21,185 nt of DNA, from assembly GCA_045546915.1 (NCBI GenBank), contig JAZQDU010000024.1, positions 1 to 21,185 of the forward strand, in the 5' to 3' direction. The position numbers were made by a program, and so were the translations under genes. Under the pieces are notes generated by a model. That model was given only the letters and a program-made list of their open reading frames with translations, searched no databases and was not told the DNA's origin. Position 1 is the stretch's first letter. The number at the start of each line of letters is the position of its first letter. This document shows, in pieces, positions 14,089-21,085 of this stretch. Source of the DNA: UMGS172 sp045546915. GTDB lineage: Bacteria > Bacillota > Clostridia > Oscillospirales > Acutalibacteraceae.

Positions 14089-15090
14089 TTGCAGATTTTA
14101 CATTTAATATTATCGTCGCCGTTTAGCCTTGTTGCGGTATTTTCGGCGGTAGCGCTTATGTTAATTAACGGGTGGACAGATGCCCCCGTCGGCATTGCTT
14201 CGGCAGTCAACAGTCAGGCAATTAGTTTAAAAAAAGCGGTGGTTTTATCGGCTTTTTTTAATTTATTAGGTGCTCTTTTCGTAGGATTTTTAGGTAATTC
14301 TGTAGCAAAAAGTGTTGCCGAAATTTCGGGTGTATCAAAGTTTTCTCAAAATTTTGGTGCCGTCAGTTTTACGGCGGCTATGTTAAGCGTTGCCGTGTGG
14401 TCGCTTTTATCGTTAAAATTTGGCATACCCACAAGTGAAAGCCACGCGCTTTTAGCGGCATTATCGGGTGCTTTTGTAGCGGTAGCGGGATTTAATGAAG
14501 TGAATTTCAGCGAATGGGCAAAAGTGCTTGTTGGTTTGGGATTATCAACAGCACCGCTTATTTTCCTCACAAAAAAGGTAACCCACATCTTAAAAAAGCG
14601 GTTTAAAGGCAGTTCGTCGGATAAAAATTTAAAAAAATTATTGGTTTTTGGCGCCGTGATGTCGGCATTTGCCCACGGTGCACAAGACGGTCAGAAGTTT
14701 GCAGGGGTTTTTGCCGTTCAGGTATCGTTGCTTTTATCAAGCGGGCAAGATTTTTCGGTTCCGTTTTATGCCGTTTGCATCAGTGCGGTTTTTATTTCGC
14801 TCGGTATGATGTTGGGCGGTAAAAAAATCGTCGATACGCTATCGCAGGTGTCTTCACACGATGCAGTAGCAGGCTTTTCTGCCGATTTAACTTCGTCTTT
14901 TGTGCTTTTATTAATGTCGTTAGCAGGTATTCCGGCAAGCACCACTTCGGCAAAAACGTCGGCCTTAATAGGCACGGGCCACGGGCAAACAAAAAAGTCA
15001 TTTTTACTGTTTGCCACGTGGGTTTTAACCTTTCCTGCATGCTTTGTTTTAGGCCTTTTTATTGCAAAACTTTTGCTTTATTTTATTTAG
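14089..15090 (+). CDS. pit: PiT family inorganic phosphate transporter
   Basis: The protein has 333 residues with about ten membrane helices. PiT proteins take up phosphate with a cation. The two halves show the family repeat in a diverged form: NGWTDAPVGIAS and, in the second half, AHGAQDGQKFAGVF, in place of the GANDVANA of classical PitA. Also present are FGIPTSESHALLAALSG and, late, GIPASTTSAKTSALIGTG. The frame stays open upstream, but I chose the TTG at 14089: AAAGGTGA (14076-14083) sits 5 nt before it, whereas the GTGs at 14041 and 14080 have no such site. No PhoU-like gene is adjacent. Its stop is 1 bp from the stop of the convergent SLOG gene, with no terminator between. Confidence 0.88.
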   Translation: MQILHLILSSPFSLVAVFSAVALMLINGWTDAPVGIASAVNSQAISLKKAVVLSAFFNLLGALFVGFLGNSVAKSVAEISGVSKFSQNFGAVSFTAAMLSVAVWSLLSLKFGIPTSESHALLAALSGAFVAVAGFNEVNFSEWAKVLVGLGLSTAPLIFLTKKVTHILKKRFKGSSSDKNLKKLLVFGAVMSAFAHGAQDGQKFAGVFAVQVSLLLSSGQDFSVPFYAVCISAVFISLGMMLGGKKIVDTLSQVSSHDAVAGFSADLTSSFVLLLMSLAGIPASTTSAKTSALIGTGHGQTKKSFLLFATWVLTFPACFVLGLFIAKLLLYFI

Positions 15091-15091
15091 A

Positions 15092-15661
15092 TTATTCTTT
15101 GTCGGGGGGTATAAGCCTAAAATAACACTTGTAACGCGACTTTTCCTTTTCCAAGGGGTCGGTATCGAAAATATTAATGATTTCGCGATTGTTTTTGAGG
15201 GCATATTTCAGTGTGTTTGCTGTCCCGCCGGGTTTTCCGTCAAAGTAGGTGATAACGTAACGGCTTCGGTCAACCATATATTGATTGCGTTTGCCAAACA
15301 CCCATTTTTCGTAATTTTTGTTTATTACAACAACCTCATCGCACCGAGATAAAAGTTTCGTGTATCGGTTTTTCCAAAACTCGTCCCAACCGTTTTCCTG
15401 ACCTTCATAAGGAATAACGGCGATGAGTTTTATTTTTTTGTTACGCCGTTTTATAAGTTCTACATATTCTGCAGCCTCAATGTCAAAGCCTTTTGCCATG
15501 CCGGTATAAAACACGGTACAACCGTCAACAATCTTTGCCGAAATAGCTGAAACCAATCGGCTTGTGAATTTTACGTACAGTGGCTCGTTTTTGTCGAACA
15601 AAAAATCGAATTTATCAGGTCTATAACCGGTAAAACAACAGGAATTTTCAAAATCTAACAT
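15092..15661 (-). CDS. YpsA-like SLOG/DUF1273 family protein
   Basis: The protein has 189 residues. The N-terminal CCFTGYRPDKF (8-18) matches the C-x-TGHRP motif of DUF1273/YpsA proteins. The middle FYTGMAKGFDIEAAEYV (about 51-67) is the Rossmann-like nucleotide-binding loop typical of the SLOG superfamily, and DGKPGGTANTLKYA resembles the conserved C-terminal GGT segment. YpsA of Bacillus subtilis affects cell division and oxidative-stress survival; SLOG domains are predicted to bind nucleotides or their derivatives. The start has AAGGAG at good spacing. It is divergent from the Lrp gene, and the operator-like palindrome between them could affect both. Function in this organism is not known. 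Confidence 0.85.
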   Translation of the reverse strand: MLDFENSCCFTGYRPDKFDFLFDKNEPLYVKFTSRLVSAISAKIVDGCTVFYTGMAKGFDIEAAEYVELIKRRNKKIKLIAVIPYEGQENGWDEFWKNRYTKLLSRCDEVVVINKNYEKWVFGKRNQYMVDRSRYVITYFDGKPGGTANTLKYALKNNREIINIFDTDPLEKEKSRYKCYFRLIPPDKE

Positions 15662-15694
15662 AAAGTAGACTCCTTAACAGGGTTAAAATCGCGG

Positions 15695-15722
15695 TTGACA
15701 AATTTTAAGGAAAGTGTATAAT
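15695..15722 (+). promoter_or_regulatory. Promoter of the Lrp-MGMT operon
   Basis: A perfect TTGACA (15695-15700) and perfect TATAAT (15717-15722) are separated by 16 bp. This is the best promoter match in the window. The start should lie near 15729, inside the palindrome at 15725-15741. Confidence 0.85.
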
Positions 15723-15724
15723 AA

Positions 15725-15741
15725 ACTTAATAAAATTAAGT
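15725..15741. promoter_or_regulatory. Operator-like palindrome at the Lrp transcription start
   Basis: ACTTAAT-aaa-ATTAAGT is a perfect 17-bp palindrome starting 3 bp after the -10 box, with a further half site ACTTAAG at 15754-15760. Lrp/AsnC proteins usually repress their own genes by binding AT-rich palindromes near the promoter, so this is a good candidate for autoregulation. A second inverted repeat, AAAGCAA (15743-15749) with TTGCTTT (15768-15774), lies just downstream and would form a hairpin in the leader. Confidence 0.55.
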
Positions 15742-15800
15742 GAAAGCAACCAAACTTAAGGGTGTAATTGCTTTAAAACTTTTAAAAATGGGGAATAATA

Positions 15801-16283
15801 ATGGATAAGATAGATTACCGATTAATCAGCCTGCTTCAGGAAAACGCCCGTATGCCATTAAAACAGTTGGCAGAAAAGGTGTTTTTATCGTCGCCTGCTA
15901 CCGCAGCGAGACTTGAGAGGCTTGAAAAAAGCGGAATTATCAGCGGATACGGTGTTAAGGTCGACCATAAAATGTTGGGTTATCCCATAACTGCGTTTGT
16001 TAATCTTGAGGTAAAACCTCAGCAAAAAAGCATTTTTTATCCGTTTATTAAGCAACATCCAAACGTTTTAGAGTGTTGTTGTGTTACGGGTCACTATTCC
16101 ATGCTTATAAAGGTTGCTTTTGAAAGCACCGAGGCATTGGACGTATTTATTGGTCAGTTACAAACCTTCGGAAGCACCCAGACGCAAATAGTTTTTTCTA
16201 TTGCCAAGGAGGAAGCGGGCGTAGATTTGGAAAACATCATGGCGGGAAATTATCCGCCGTTGCCCGAAATAGATGAAAAATAA
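15801..16283 (+). CDS. Lrp/AsnC family transcriptional regulator
   Basis: The protein has 160 residues, standard for the family. The N-terminal winged helix-turn-helix (about 1-55) reads KIDYRLISLLQENARMPLKQLAEKVFLS followed by SPATAARLERLEKSGIISGYG. The C-terminal RAM/AsnC ligand-binding domain (about 65-145) follows, with VNLEVKP and CCCVTGHYSMLIKVAF. Such proteins bind amino acids and form octamers. The leader is about 72 nt and contains an operator-like palindrome; the ribosome binding site is GGGGA. The 3' end overlaps the MGMT-like gene by 11 bp, so the two are co-expressed. The effector amino acid cannot be read from sequence. Confidence 0.93.
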   Translation: MDKIDYRLISLLQENARMPLKQLAEKVFLSSPATAARLERLEKSGIISGYGVKVDHKMLGYPITAFVNLEVKPQQKSIFYPFIKQHPNVLECCCVTGHYSMLIKVAFESTEALDVFIGQLQTFGSTQTQIVFSIAKEEAGVDLENIMAGNYPPLPEIDEK

Positions 16284-16605
16284 TCAATCGGTTTTCTTAC
16301 GTATATATGATGTAGTAAAAAGTATACCAAAGGGCAAGGTTGCCACATACGGTCAGGTTGCCACAGCGGCGGGGAATCCGAGATGGGCGCGGGTTGTAGG
16401 TTATGCGTTGCATTGTAACCCCGACCCTCAAAACATTCCGTGTTATCGGGTGGTAAACCGTGAAGGCAGAGTGTCGAGTGCATTTGTTTTCGGCGGTGAA
16501 AACGTGCAGGTGCAACTGCTTAAAAACGAAGGGGTATTGTTTTTAGACGAAACCCATGTTGATATGCAAAACTTTTGTGTAAAGTTTTTGCCTGAAAAAG
16601 AATAG
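16273..16605 (+). CDS. MGMT-like alkylated-DNA-binding protein (short form)
   Basis: The protein has 110 residues, matching the free-standing DNA-binding/alkyltransferase domain of O6-alkylguanine repair proteins, without the N-terminal domain. It shows IPKGKVATYGQVA (18-30), a helix-turn-helix with RWARVVGYALHCNP (the Arg finger region), and the active-site segment IPCYRVVNREG, Cys at 57. Classical MGMT has PCHRV and alkyltransferase-like proteins have PWHRV or a similar change. Here the Cys stays but the His of the Cys-activating relay is Tyr. It may transfer alkyl groups less efficiently or only bind lesions. It overlaps the Lrp gene by 11 bp and has no clear site of its own, so translational coupling is likely. 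A terminator follows. Confidence 0.88.
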   Translation: MKNNQSVFLRIYDVVKSIPKGKVATYGQVATAAGNPRWARVVGYALHCNPDPQNIPCYRVVNREGRVSSAFVFGGENVQVQLLKNEGVLFLDETHVDMQNFCVKFLPEKE

Positions 16606-16617
16606 TTTTGTATTTTG

Positions 16618-16656
16618 AACAGGCTGTCTCGCGTTGTGACGAGACAGCCTGTTTTT
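16618..16656 (+). terminator. Terminator of the Lrp-MGMT operon
   Basis: A perfect 14-bp stem (16618-16631 with 16640-16653), core CAGGCTGTCTCG, has an 8-nt loop and ends in T5 on the plus strand. On the minus strand no T run follows, so it should terminate the convergent ricT transcript less well. Confidence 0.9.
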
Positions 16657-17515
16657 ATTGATTTTCGTCGTCTGACGAAATTTGAATGTTTTTCTTACAG
16701 CCTTTTGCGGGACGCAAAACCGTAACCTGGTCACGGTGCAAAACAATAGGCAGTCCGTCCGAACCGTCGAGCGAAACCTTAATTTTACCGGTCAGCAAAG
16801 CAACATCAACAACGGTTCCTTTGCCACTGGGGGTATCAACATAACTGCCTTGACGCGGTGTGATGCGGTCTAAGAACTCGTAAGCATCCTGCTCATATTT
16901 TAAACAGCACATAAGTCTTCCGCAGGTGCCCGAAATTTTTGTGGGGTTAAGTGACAGTCCTTGTTCTTTTGCCATTTTTATAGATACCGGCTGAAAATCG
17001 GATAAAAAGCGCGAGCAACAAAAAGGTTGACCGCAAATACCAAGTCCACCCATCATTTTGGCTTCGTCACGAACGCCGATTTGTCTTAATTCAATTCGGG
17101 TGTGGAAATGACTTGCAAGGTCTTTTACAAGTTCGCGGAAGTCAACACGTCCGTCGGCGGTGAAGAAGAAAAGTATTTTGGTGCCGTCAAAAGAAATTTC
17201 AACGTCAACCAGTTTCATTTCAAGGCCTCGTTCGGCGATTTTCTTTTCGCAAAACTCAAAAGCACCCGATTCTTTGGCGCGGTTTTCACGCATTTTTTTA
17301 AGGTCTTCTTCGGTTGCGGCGCGGACAACCTCTTTGAGTTGACCTACTATTTGATTATCAGGCACATTGTGGTTTTCGCTGGCAACCTCACCGCATTCGG
17401 TACCGCGAGCGGTGGTAACGATAACGTACGAGCCTGCCGAAAATTTCTGCCCTTTTGGGCTAAACGAGTATATTCGTCCGTCAGAACGGAATTTTACGCC
17501 AATAACTTCTACCAT
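16655..17515 (-). CDS. ricT: RicT/YaaT (PSP1 domain) regulatory protein
   Basis: The protein has 286 residues. Two Cys clusters are diagnostic: GICGQPFCCSRF (C161, C166, C167) and SGTCGRLMCCLKYE (C198, C203, C204). In Bacillus subtilis the RicA-RicF-RicT (Y) complex binds iron-sulfur clusters and helps RNase Y mature mRNAs, and affects sporulation and competence. The PSP1 core (about 60-150) precedes the clusters. It lies downstream of holB, as in B. subtilis, but 89 bp away with its own promoter candidate at 17563-17591. The ribosome binding site is GGAGAAC-like. RicA and RicF are not in this window. The polar C-terminal tail after residue 270 is variable. Confidence 0.95.
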   Translation of the reverse strand: MVEVIGVKFRSDGRIYSFSPKGQKFSAGSYVIVTTARGTECGEVASENHNVPDNQIVGQLKEVVRAATEEDLKKMRENRAKESGAFEFCEKKIAERGLEMKLVDVEISFDGTKILFFFTADGRVDFRELVKDLASHFHTRIELRQIGVRDEAKMMGGLGICGQPFCCSRFLSDFQPVSIKMAKEQGLSLNPTKISGTCGRLMCCLKYEQDAYEFLDRITPRQGSYVDTPSGKGTVVDVALLTGKIKVSLDGSDGLPIVLHRDQVTVLRPAKGCKKNIQISSDDENQ

Positions 17516-17562
17516 TTATGTTCTCCTATACAGGTTAATTTAAGTGTTATTTTGCTAAAAAA

Positions 17563-17591
17563 ATTGTAACACAAGTTTTCAAACTTTACAA
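17563..17591 (-). promoter_or_regulatory. Candidate promoter of ricT in the holB-ricT gap
   Basis: On the minus strand TTGTAA (17586-17591) and TACAAT (17563-17568) are 17 bp apart. The spacer contains AAGTTT-GA-AAACTT, and GTGTTA/TAACAC flank the -10 region (17544-17549 and 17567-17572). These inverted repeats may be an operator, though AT-rich DNA makes such matches common. Confidence 0.5.
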
Positions 17592-17604
17592 CAAAAAATG
17601 CGGT

Positions 17605-18537
17605 TTATCTAAATATTTCCGCTACGAATGCGGTGCAAAAAATTGGTAACGACAACGGCGCGCCTACGTGTCTGCGCAAACGGTCACAGTATTTTTCGGT
17701 ACAGTTTAATGCGTTTATTAAGGTTTGTTTGCTAAGCGTCGTATCGTTTTTGACAGCATAATCTTTTAGTAAAGTTTTTAAGCGTCGGTCGGTTTCGTCA
17801 AAAAATACGTTAAGCCCTGCGCGGTCTTTTTCAAAACGCTGTATGATTTTTATGGCCTCTAAGCGGTCGGTATTTTTTATTGCCTCTAAAAACTCCTTTG
17901 AGGCAGTAGCCGCACCGCTAACGCTACCGTCGAGAATTGCCAAAGCACGGCCGATGTTACCATGTGAAACGTCAAGTGCTTCGTTTATATCGTTTTCGTC
18001 ATGTCCTGTTTTGGTTTTAATATAATTAAATGCGTCATCTCTGTCAGGGTTTTTAAGCGACAATGTAACACAACGCGACCTGACGGTCGGAAGCAAGGCT
18101 GAGGCGTTACGGCAGATAAGTATGAAAACCATGAATGATGGCGGTTCTTCCAAAATCTTTAAAAAAGCATTTTGAGCCGATTCGTTCATTTTATCGCAGT
18201 CAAGCAAAATGTTAACCTTTCGCTTGGCTTCAATCGGCAAAACAAACGCATTGTCGCGTATGTTTCGTACCAAATCAACCTTGAAGGTCGCGCCGTCGGG
18301 GGCATAGGTCAAACAATCGCTGTGCCCGTCTTTTTTCACAAGTTCACATTCTCGGCAGGTTCCGCAAGGGGCTGTAGTCTGTTTGCAAACGGCAGCAGCG
18401 GCTATTATTTTAGCAAAAGTGTGCCTTCCGCTGCCCTCTTCACCCTCTATAATGAAAGCGTGAGGAAAACGACCGCTTGCGACAGCGTTTTTAATAAGTT
18501 CTACCAGGTCGAAGTTGCCTATAAAGTTTTCAAACAT
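17605..18537 (-). CDS. holB: DNA polymerase III subunit delta prime
   Basis: The protein has 310 residues. HolB is part of the clamp loader that places the beta sliding clamp on DNA. It has a AAA+ fold with a Zn module (C51, C58, C61, C64), LDCDKMNESAQNAFLKILEEPP (the conserved delta-prime/gamma core, about 112-133) and the arginine-finger SRC motif in RSRC (153-156). The P-loop is degenerate, GEEGSGRHT (32-40), with Arg for Lys and His for Thr/Ser, fitting a subunit that senses but does not hydrolyse ATP. The ATG at 18537 is chosen because AAGGAGGGG lies just upstream; an in-frame TTG 18 bp earlier includes that site. It follows trpS by 31 nt and is probably co-transcribed. Confidence 0.94.
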   Translation of the reverse strand: MFENFIGNFDLVELIKNAVASGRFPHAFIIEGEEGSGRHTFAKIIAAAAVCKQTTAPCGTCRECELVKKDGHSDCLTYAPDGATFKVDLVRNIRDNAFVLPIEAKRKVNILLDCDKMNESAQNAFLKILEEPPSFMVFILICRNASALLPTVRSRCVTLSLKNPDRDDAFNYIKTKTGHDENDINEALDVSHGNIGRALAILDGSVSGAATASKEFLEAIKNTDRLEAIKIIQRFEKDRAGLNVFFDETDRRLKTLLKDYAVKNDTTLSKQTLINALNCTEKYCDRLRRHVGAPLSLPIFCTAFVAEIFR

Positions 18538-18568
18538 AAAACCCCTCCTTTCCAAAACGGTAAAGCGA

Positions 18569-19576
18569 TTATAAAACGTAACCGACCTTTTTCATAACTT
18601 TCGAAAGAGTGCGACGAGCGTACCAATCGGCTTTTTCGGCGCCCTCTTTATAAATTTTTTCGAGTTGTGCTTTATCGGAAATATACATATTATATTTTTC
18701 TTGAACGGGGCGAAGTTCCTCCACAACGGCCTCTCCTACGGCTGTTTTGAAATCGCCGTAGCCCTTACCCTCAAATTCTGCAGTAATTTGGTCGGCGGTT
18801 TTGCAGGTAATACATGAGTAAATCTCAATAAGGTTGTTAATACCTGCCTTATTTTCGCCAACGCAAACTCTTGCCTCCGAATCGGTAACGGCACGTTTGA
18901 ATTTGCGCATAATAACGTCGGGCGCATCGGTAAGCAATACCTTTGCGTTTTCGTTTTCATCCGATTTCGACATTTTTTTCTCCGGCTCCTGCAACGACAT
19001 AACCTTAGCACCAACGGGTGCAATATAAGGTTCGGGAATGGTAAAAACGTCACCATAAATGCCGTTAAAACGCTTGGCGATATCGCGGGCAATTTCAAGA
19101 TGCTGCTTTTGGTCGGCACCGACGGGAACCAAGTCGGGCTTATAAAGAAGAATGTCGGCTGCCATTAAAACCGGATAAGTAAAAAGTCCCGCGTTAACGT
19201 TGTCGGCATGTTTTTGCGATTTGTCTTTAAACTGTGTCATTCTTGAAAGTTCACCAAACTGGGTGTAGCAGTTTAAAATCCAAGCAAGTTGTGAATGTGC
19301 CGCAACGTGTGACTGAATAAAAATCAGGGCTTTTTCGGGGTCAAGGCCGGTGCTGAGCAACATGGCTGCAGCGGAGTAAATTTGTTTTCTTAGTTCTGCC
19401 GGTTCTTGACGAACGGTGATTGCGTGTAGGTCGGCAATACCAAAAACACAGTCAAACTCCTCTTGCATATTGTTCCAATTTTTAACGGCACCAAGATAAT
19501 TTCCCAAAGTAAACATACCGCTGGACTGAATAAAACTTAGCGCCCTCTTTTTTTGTGGAATGTTATTGTTTTCCAT
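18569..19576 (-). CDS. trpS: Tryptophanyl-tRNA synthetase
   Basis: The protein has 335 residues, normal for bacterial TrpRS. The class I motifs are TLGN (23-26, the HIGH equivalent) and KMSKS (201-205). The Trp-binding segment includes AADILLYKPDLVPVGADQKQH. The usual QPSG ahead of the first motif reads QSSG here. The start has a GGAG site. No T-box fits in the 48-nt gap to the upstream aminotransferase, so tRNA-Trp-dependent antitermination is not evident. It is followed by holB and probably shares a transcript with it; this pairing is not one I know as conserved. Confidence 0.97.
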   Translation of the reverse strand: MENNNIPQKKRALSFIQSSGMFTLGNYLGAVKNWNNMQEEFDCVFGIADLHAITVRQEPAELRKQIYSAAAMLLSTGLDPEKALIFIQSHVAAHSQLAWILNCYTQFGELSRMTQFKDKSQKHADNVNAGLFTYPVLMAADILLYKPDLVPVGADQKQHLEIARDIAKRFNGIYGDVFTIPEPYIAPVGAKVMSLQEPEKKMSKSDENENAKVLLTDAPDVIMRKFKRAVTDSEARVCVGENKAGINNLIEIYSCITCKTADQITAEFEGKGYGDFKTAVGEAVVEELRPVQEKYNMYISDKAQLEKIYKEGAEKADWYARRTLSKVMKKVGYVL

Positions 19577-19592
19577 AGTTTTCTCCTTAAAA

Positions 19593-19614
19593 GGGTTTTA
19601 AAAATCACAAACCC
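19593..19614 (-). other. Small hairpin between the aminotransferase gene and trpS
   Basis: On the minus strand GGGTTT pairs with AAACCC (19609-19614 with 19593-19598) and four T follow, 10 nt before the trpS ribosome binding site. It is a weak terminator or a leader hairpin; the 6-bp stem is too short to be sure. Confidence 0.3.
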
Positions 19615-19618
19615 CTAC

Positions 19619-19647
19619 ATTATATTACTTAAAAAAATCCTTGGCAG
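19619..19647 (-). promoter_or_regulatory. Weak candidate promoter of trpS
   Basis: A perfect TATAAT (19619-19624) lies just past the aminotransferase stop, with CTGCCA (19642-19647, 4 of 6 matches) 17 bp upstream. It may give trpS-holB expression independent of the aminotransferase gene; read-through from that gene is equally possible. Confidence 0.4.
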
Positions 19648-20815
19648 TTTTGCCCAAAATTTCCATACCTTTTACAATCTGTTCGTCGGTAGGTGTAGAG
19701 TAGTTGATTCTGAAACAGTGACTTTCGGCGTTAGTGTCGACCGTAAAGGCTGTGCCCGGAACGGTGGCAACCTTGTTTTCAACAGCCTTTGTGCAGAAGT
19801 CAACCATATTGGCAGTTTCGGGAAGTTTAAGCCAAATAAACAAACCGCCTTCGGGTTTTACATATTGAACGTATTTGCCTAAATGCTCGTCAATAAGTCC
19901 CGACATGAGATTACATTTTTTGCGGTAAATCTCGCGGTTTTTGTCAAGATGCTCGTCATAGTGACCGTCGGTCATAAACTCATGGCAAATCATCTGACCA
20001 AAAATTCCAGTGTGCACGTCGGCAGTCTGTTTGCAAACAACCATTTTTGCAACTATTTCCTTAGGAGCCACGGTAAAACCAACACGAAGTCCGGGTGAAA
20101 TTACTTTCGAGGTGGTGCCGGCATAAACTACTATGCCGTCTTCGTCAAAACTTTTAATGGTCGGCAAACTTTCGCCTGCAAATCGAGTGTCGCTGTAAGG
20201 ATTGTCTTCTAAAATTATAACACCGTATTTTTTGGCAAGTTCATAAACAGCCTTGCGCTTTTGAAGGCTCATACAAACACCCGATGGATTTTGGAAGGTA
20301 GGTATTGTGTAAATAAAGCGGGTGTTGGGGTTGGCTTTTAATGCCGATTCCAACATATCAATATTCATGCCGTCATCTTCCATGTCAACACCGACAAGAT
20401 TAAGTCCTTGCGCCCTGAAAGCGTTGAGTGAGCCAATAAAACTCGGATTTTCGCAGATAACGGTATCGCCTGCATTACAAAGCACCATGGCAGTAAGGCT
20501 CATAACCTGTTGTGCACCCGAAGTGATGATAAGCTCGTCCAAATCTCGTCCGATGTTGTGATTGGATTTCATGTATTCCTTTAAATATGTACGAAGCGGT
20601 GTATAGCCTTCGGTAACCGAATATTGCAAGGCATCAACCGGTTGACGTGACATAATGTCAGCACTGATTTTTGCAATGCGGTCAGTCGGTAAAGCCTCAG
20701 GCGCGGGATTACCTGCAGCAAAGGGGATGTAACCCGGCATTGAGGTAAATTTTAAAATTTCACGAATTGCCGAGGGCTTTAATTCGGCAACACCTTTTGA
20801 AAAAGAATAATTCAT
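19625..20815 (-). CDS. PLP-dependent class I/II aminotransferase (2-aminoadipate/aromatic type)
   Basis: The protein has 396 residues. This is a fold type I aminotransferase: K237 in TTSKVISPGLRVGF is the PLP lysine, with Asn/Pro in FQNPSG (about 174-179), DNPYSD (PLP ring contact), and an Arg in CFRINYS for the substrate carboxylate. The overall pattern (FAAGNPAPEALP at the start, LQYSVTEGYTPLR) fits the LysN/2-aminoadipate and MocR-like enzyme group, which often use aromatic or branched amino acids. The DNA-binding MocR domain is absent, so it is an enzyme, not a regulator. The ribosome binding site is AAGAAGG and the promoter is strong. It lies 48 bp upstream of trpS and may be co-transcribed; substrate specificity cannot be fixed from sequence. 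Confidence 0.92.
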   Translation of the reverse strand: MNYSFSKGVAELKPSAIREILKFTSMPGYIPFAAGNPAPEALPTDRIAKISADIMSRQPVDALQYSVTEGYTPLRTYLKEYMKSNHNIGRDLDELIITSGAQQVMSLTAMVLCNAGDTVICENPSFIGSLNAFRAQGLNLVGVDMEDDGMNIDMLESALKANPNTRFIYTIPTFQNPSGVCMSLQKRKAVYELAKKYGVIILEDNPYSDTRFAGESLPTIKSFDEDGIVVYAGTTSKVISPGLRVGFTVAPKEIVAKMVVCKQTADVHTGIFGQMICHEFMTDGHYDEHLDKNREIYRKKCNLMSGLIDEHLGKYVQYVKPEGGLFIWLKLPETANMVDFCTKAVENKVATVPGTAFTVDTNAESHCFRINYSTPTDEQIVKGMEILGKTAKDFFK

Positions 20816-20858
20816 AGCAAAACCTTCTTAAAAGTATTATAAATAATAAATCCTATAC

Positions 20859-20887
20859 ATTATAATATATATATATCCGTTTTTCAA
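20859..20887 (-). promoter_or_regulatory. Promoter of the aminotransferase gene
   Basis: On the minus strand TTGAAA (20882-20887) and TATAAT (20859-20864) are 17 bp apart. The start site would be near 20852, giving a 36-nt leader. Confidence 0.75.
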
Positions 20888-21053
20888 CACGCAACTTTAA
20901 ATTTTTAAAATTTTACAAGATAATGTGTCTTTTTATGAATAAAAACACAAACTGTGGGCATACTCAAAAAATGAACCCCGAAAGTGCCCAAAAAGCCCGA
21001 TATAAAGGCAAAATTCAGTCTAAAAATTTTTTAAAAAAAGTTTTAAAAAACAG
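20888..21053. other. Intergenic region upstream of the rRNA promoter
   Basis: I see no gene here. The stretch 21020-21050 is almost pure A/T in short A and T runs directly before the -35 box, fitting an UP element for RNA polymerase alpha binding, as expected at rRNA promoters. The rest (20888-21019) holds nothing I recognise. Confidence 0.5.
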
Positions 21054-21085
21054 TTGACAAAGCAGAAGTGATGTGTTAATATAAT
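21054..21085 (+). promoter_or_regulatory. rRNA operon promoter (putative)
   Basis: A perfect TTGACA (21054-21059) is followed by TATAAT (21080-21085) with a 20-bp gap, longer than usual; GTTAAT/TTAATA at 21075-21081 gives a 15-16-bp spacer and may be the real -10. CGGGCGCCCG (21086-21095) right after is a perfect palindrome and GC-rich, like the discriminator of stringently controlled promoters. Confidence 0.6.

Noticed and set aside
15062..15352. Plus-strand frame opposite the SLOG gene
   Set aside because: It lies wholly antisense to a gene with clear family motifs and a ribosome binding site, and its translation has no family character.
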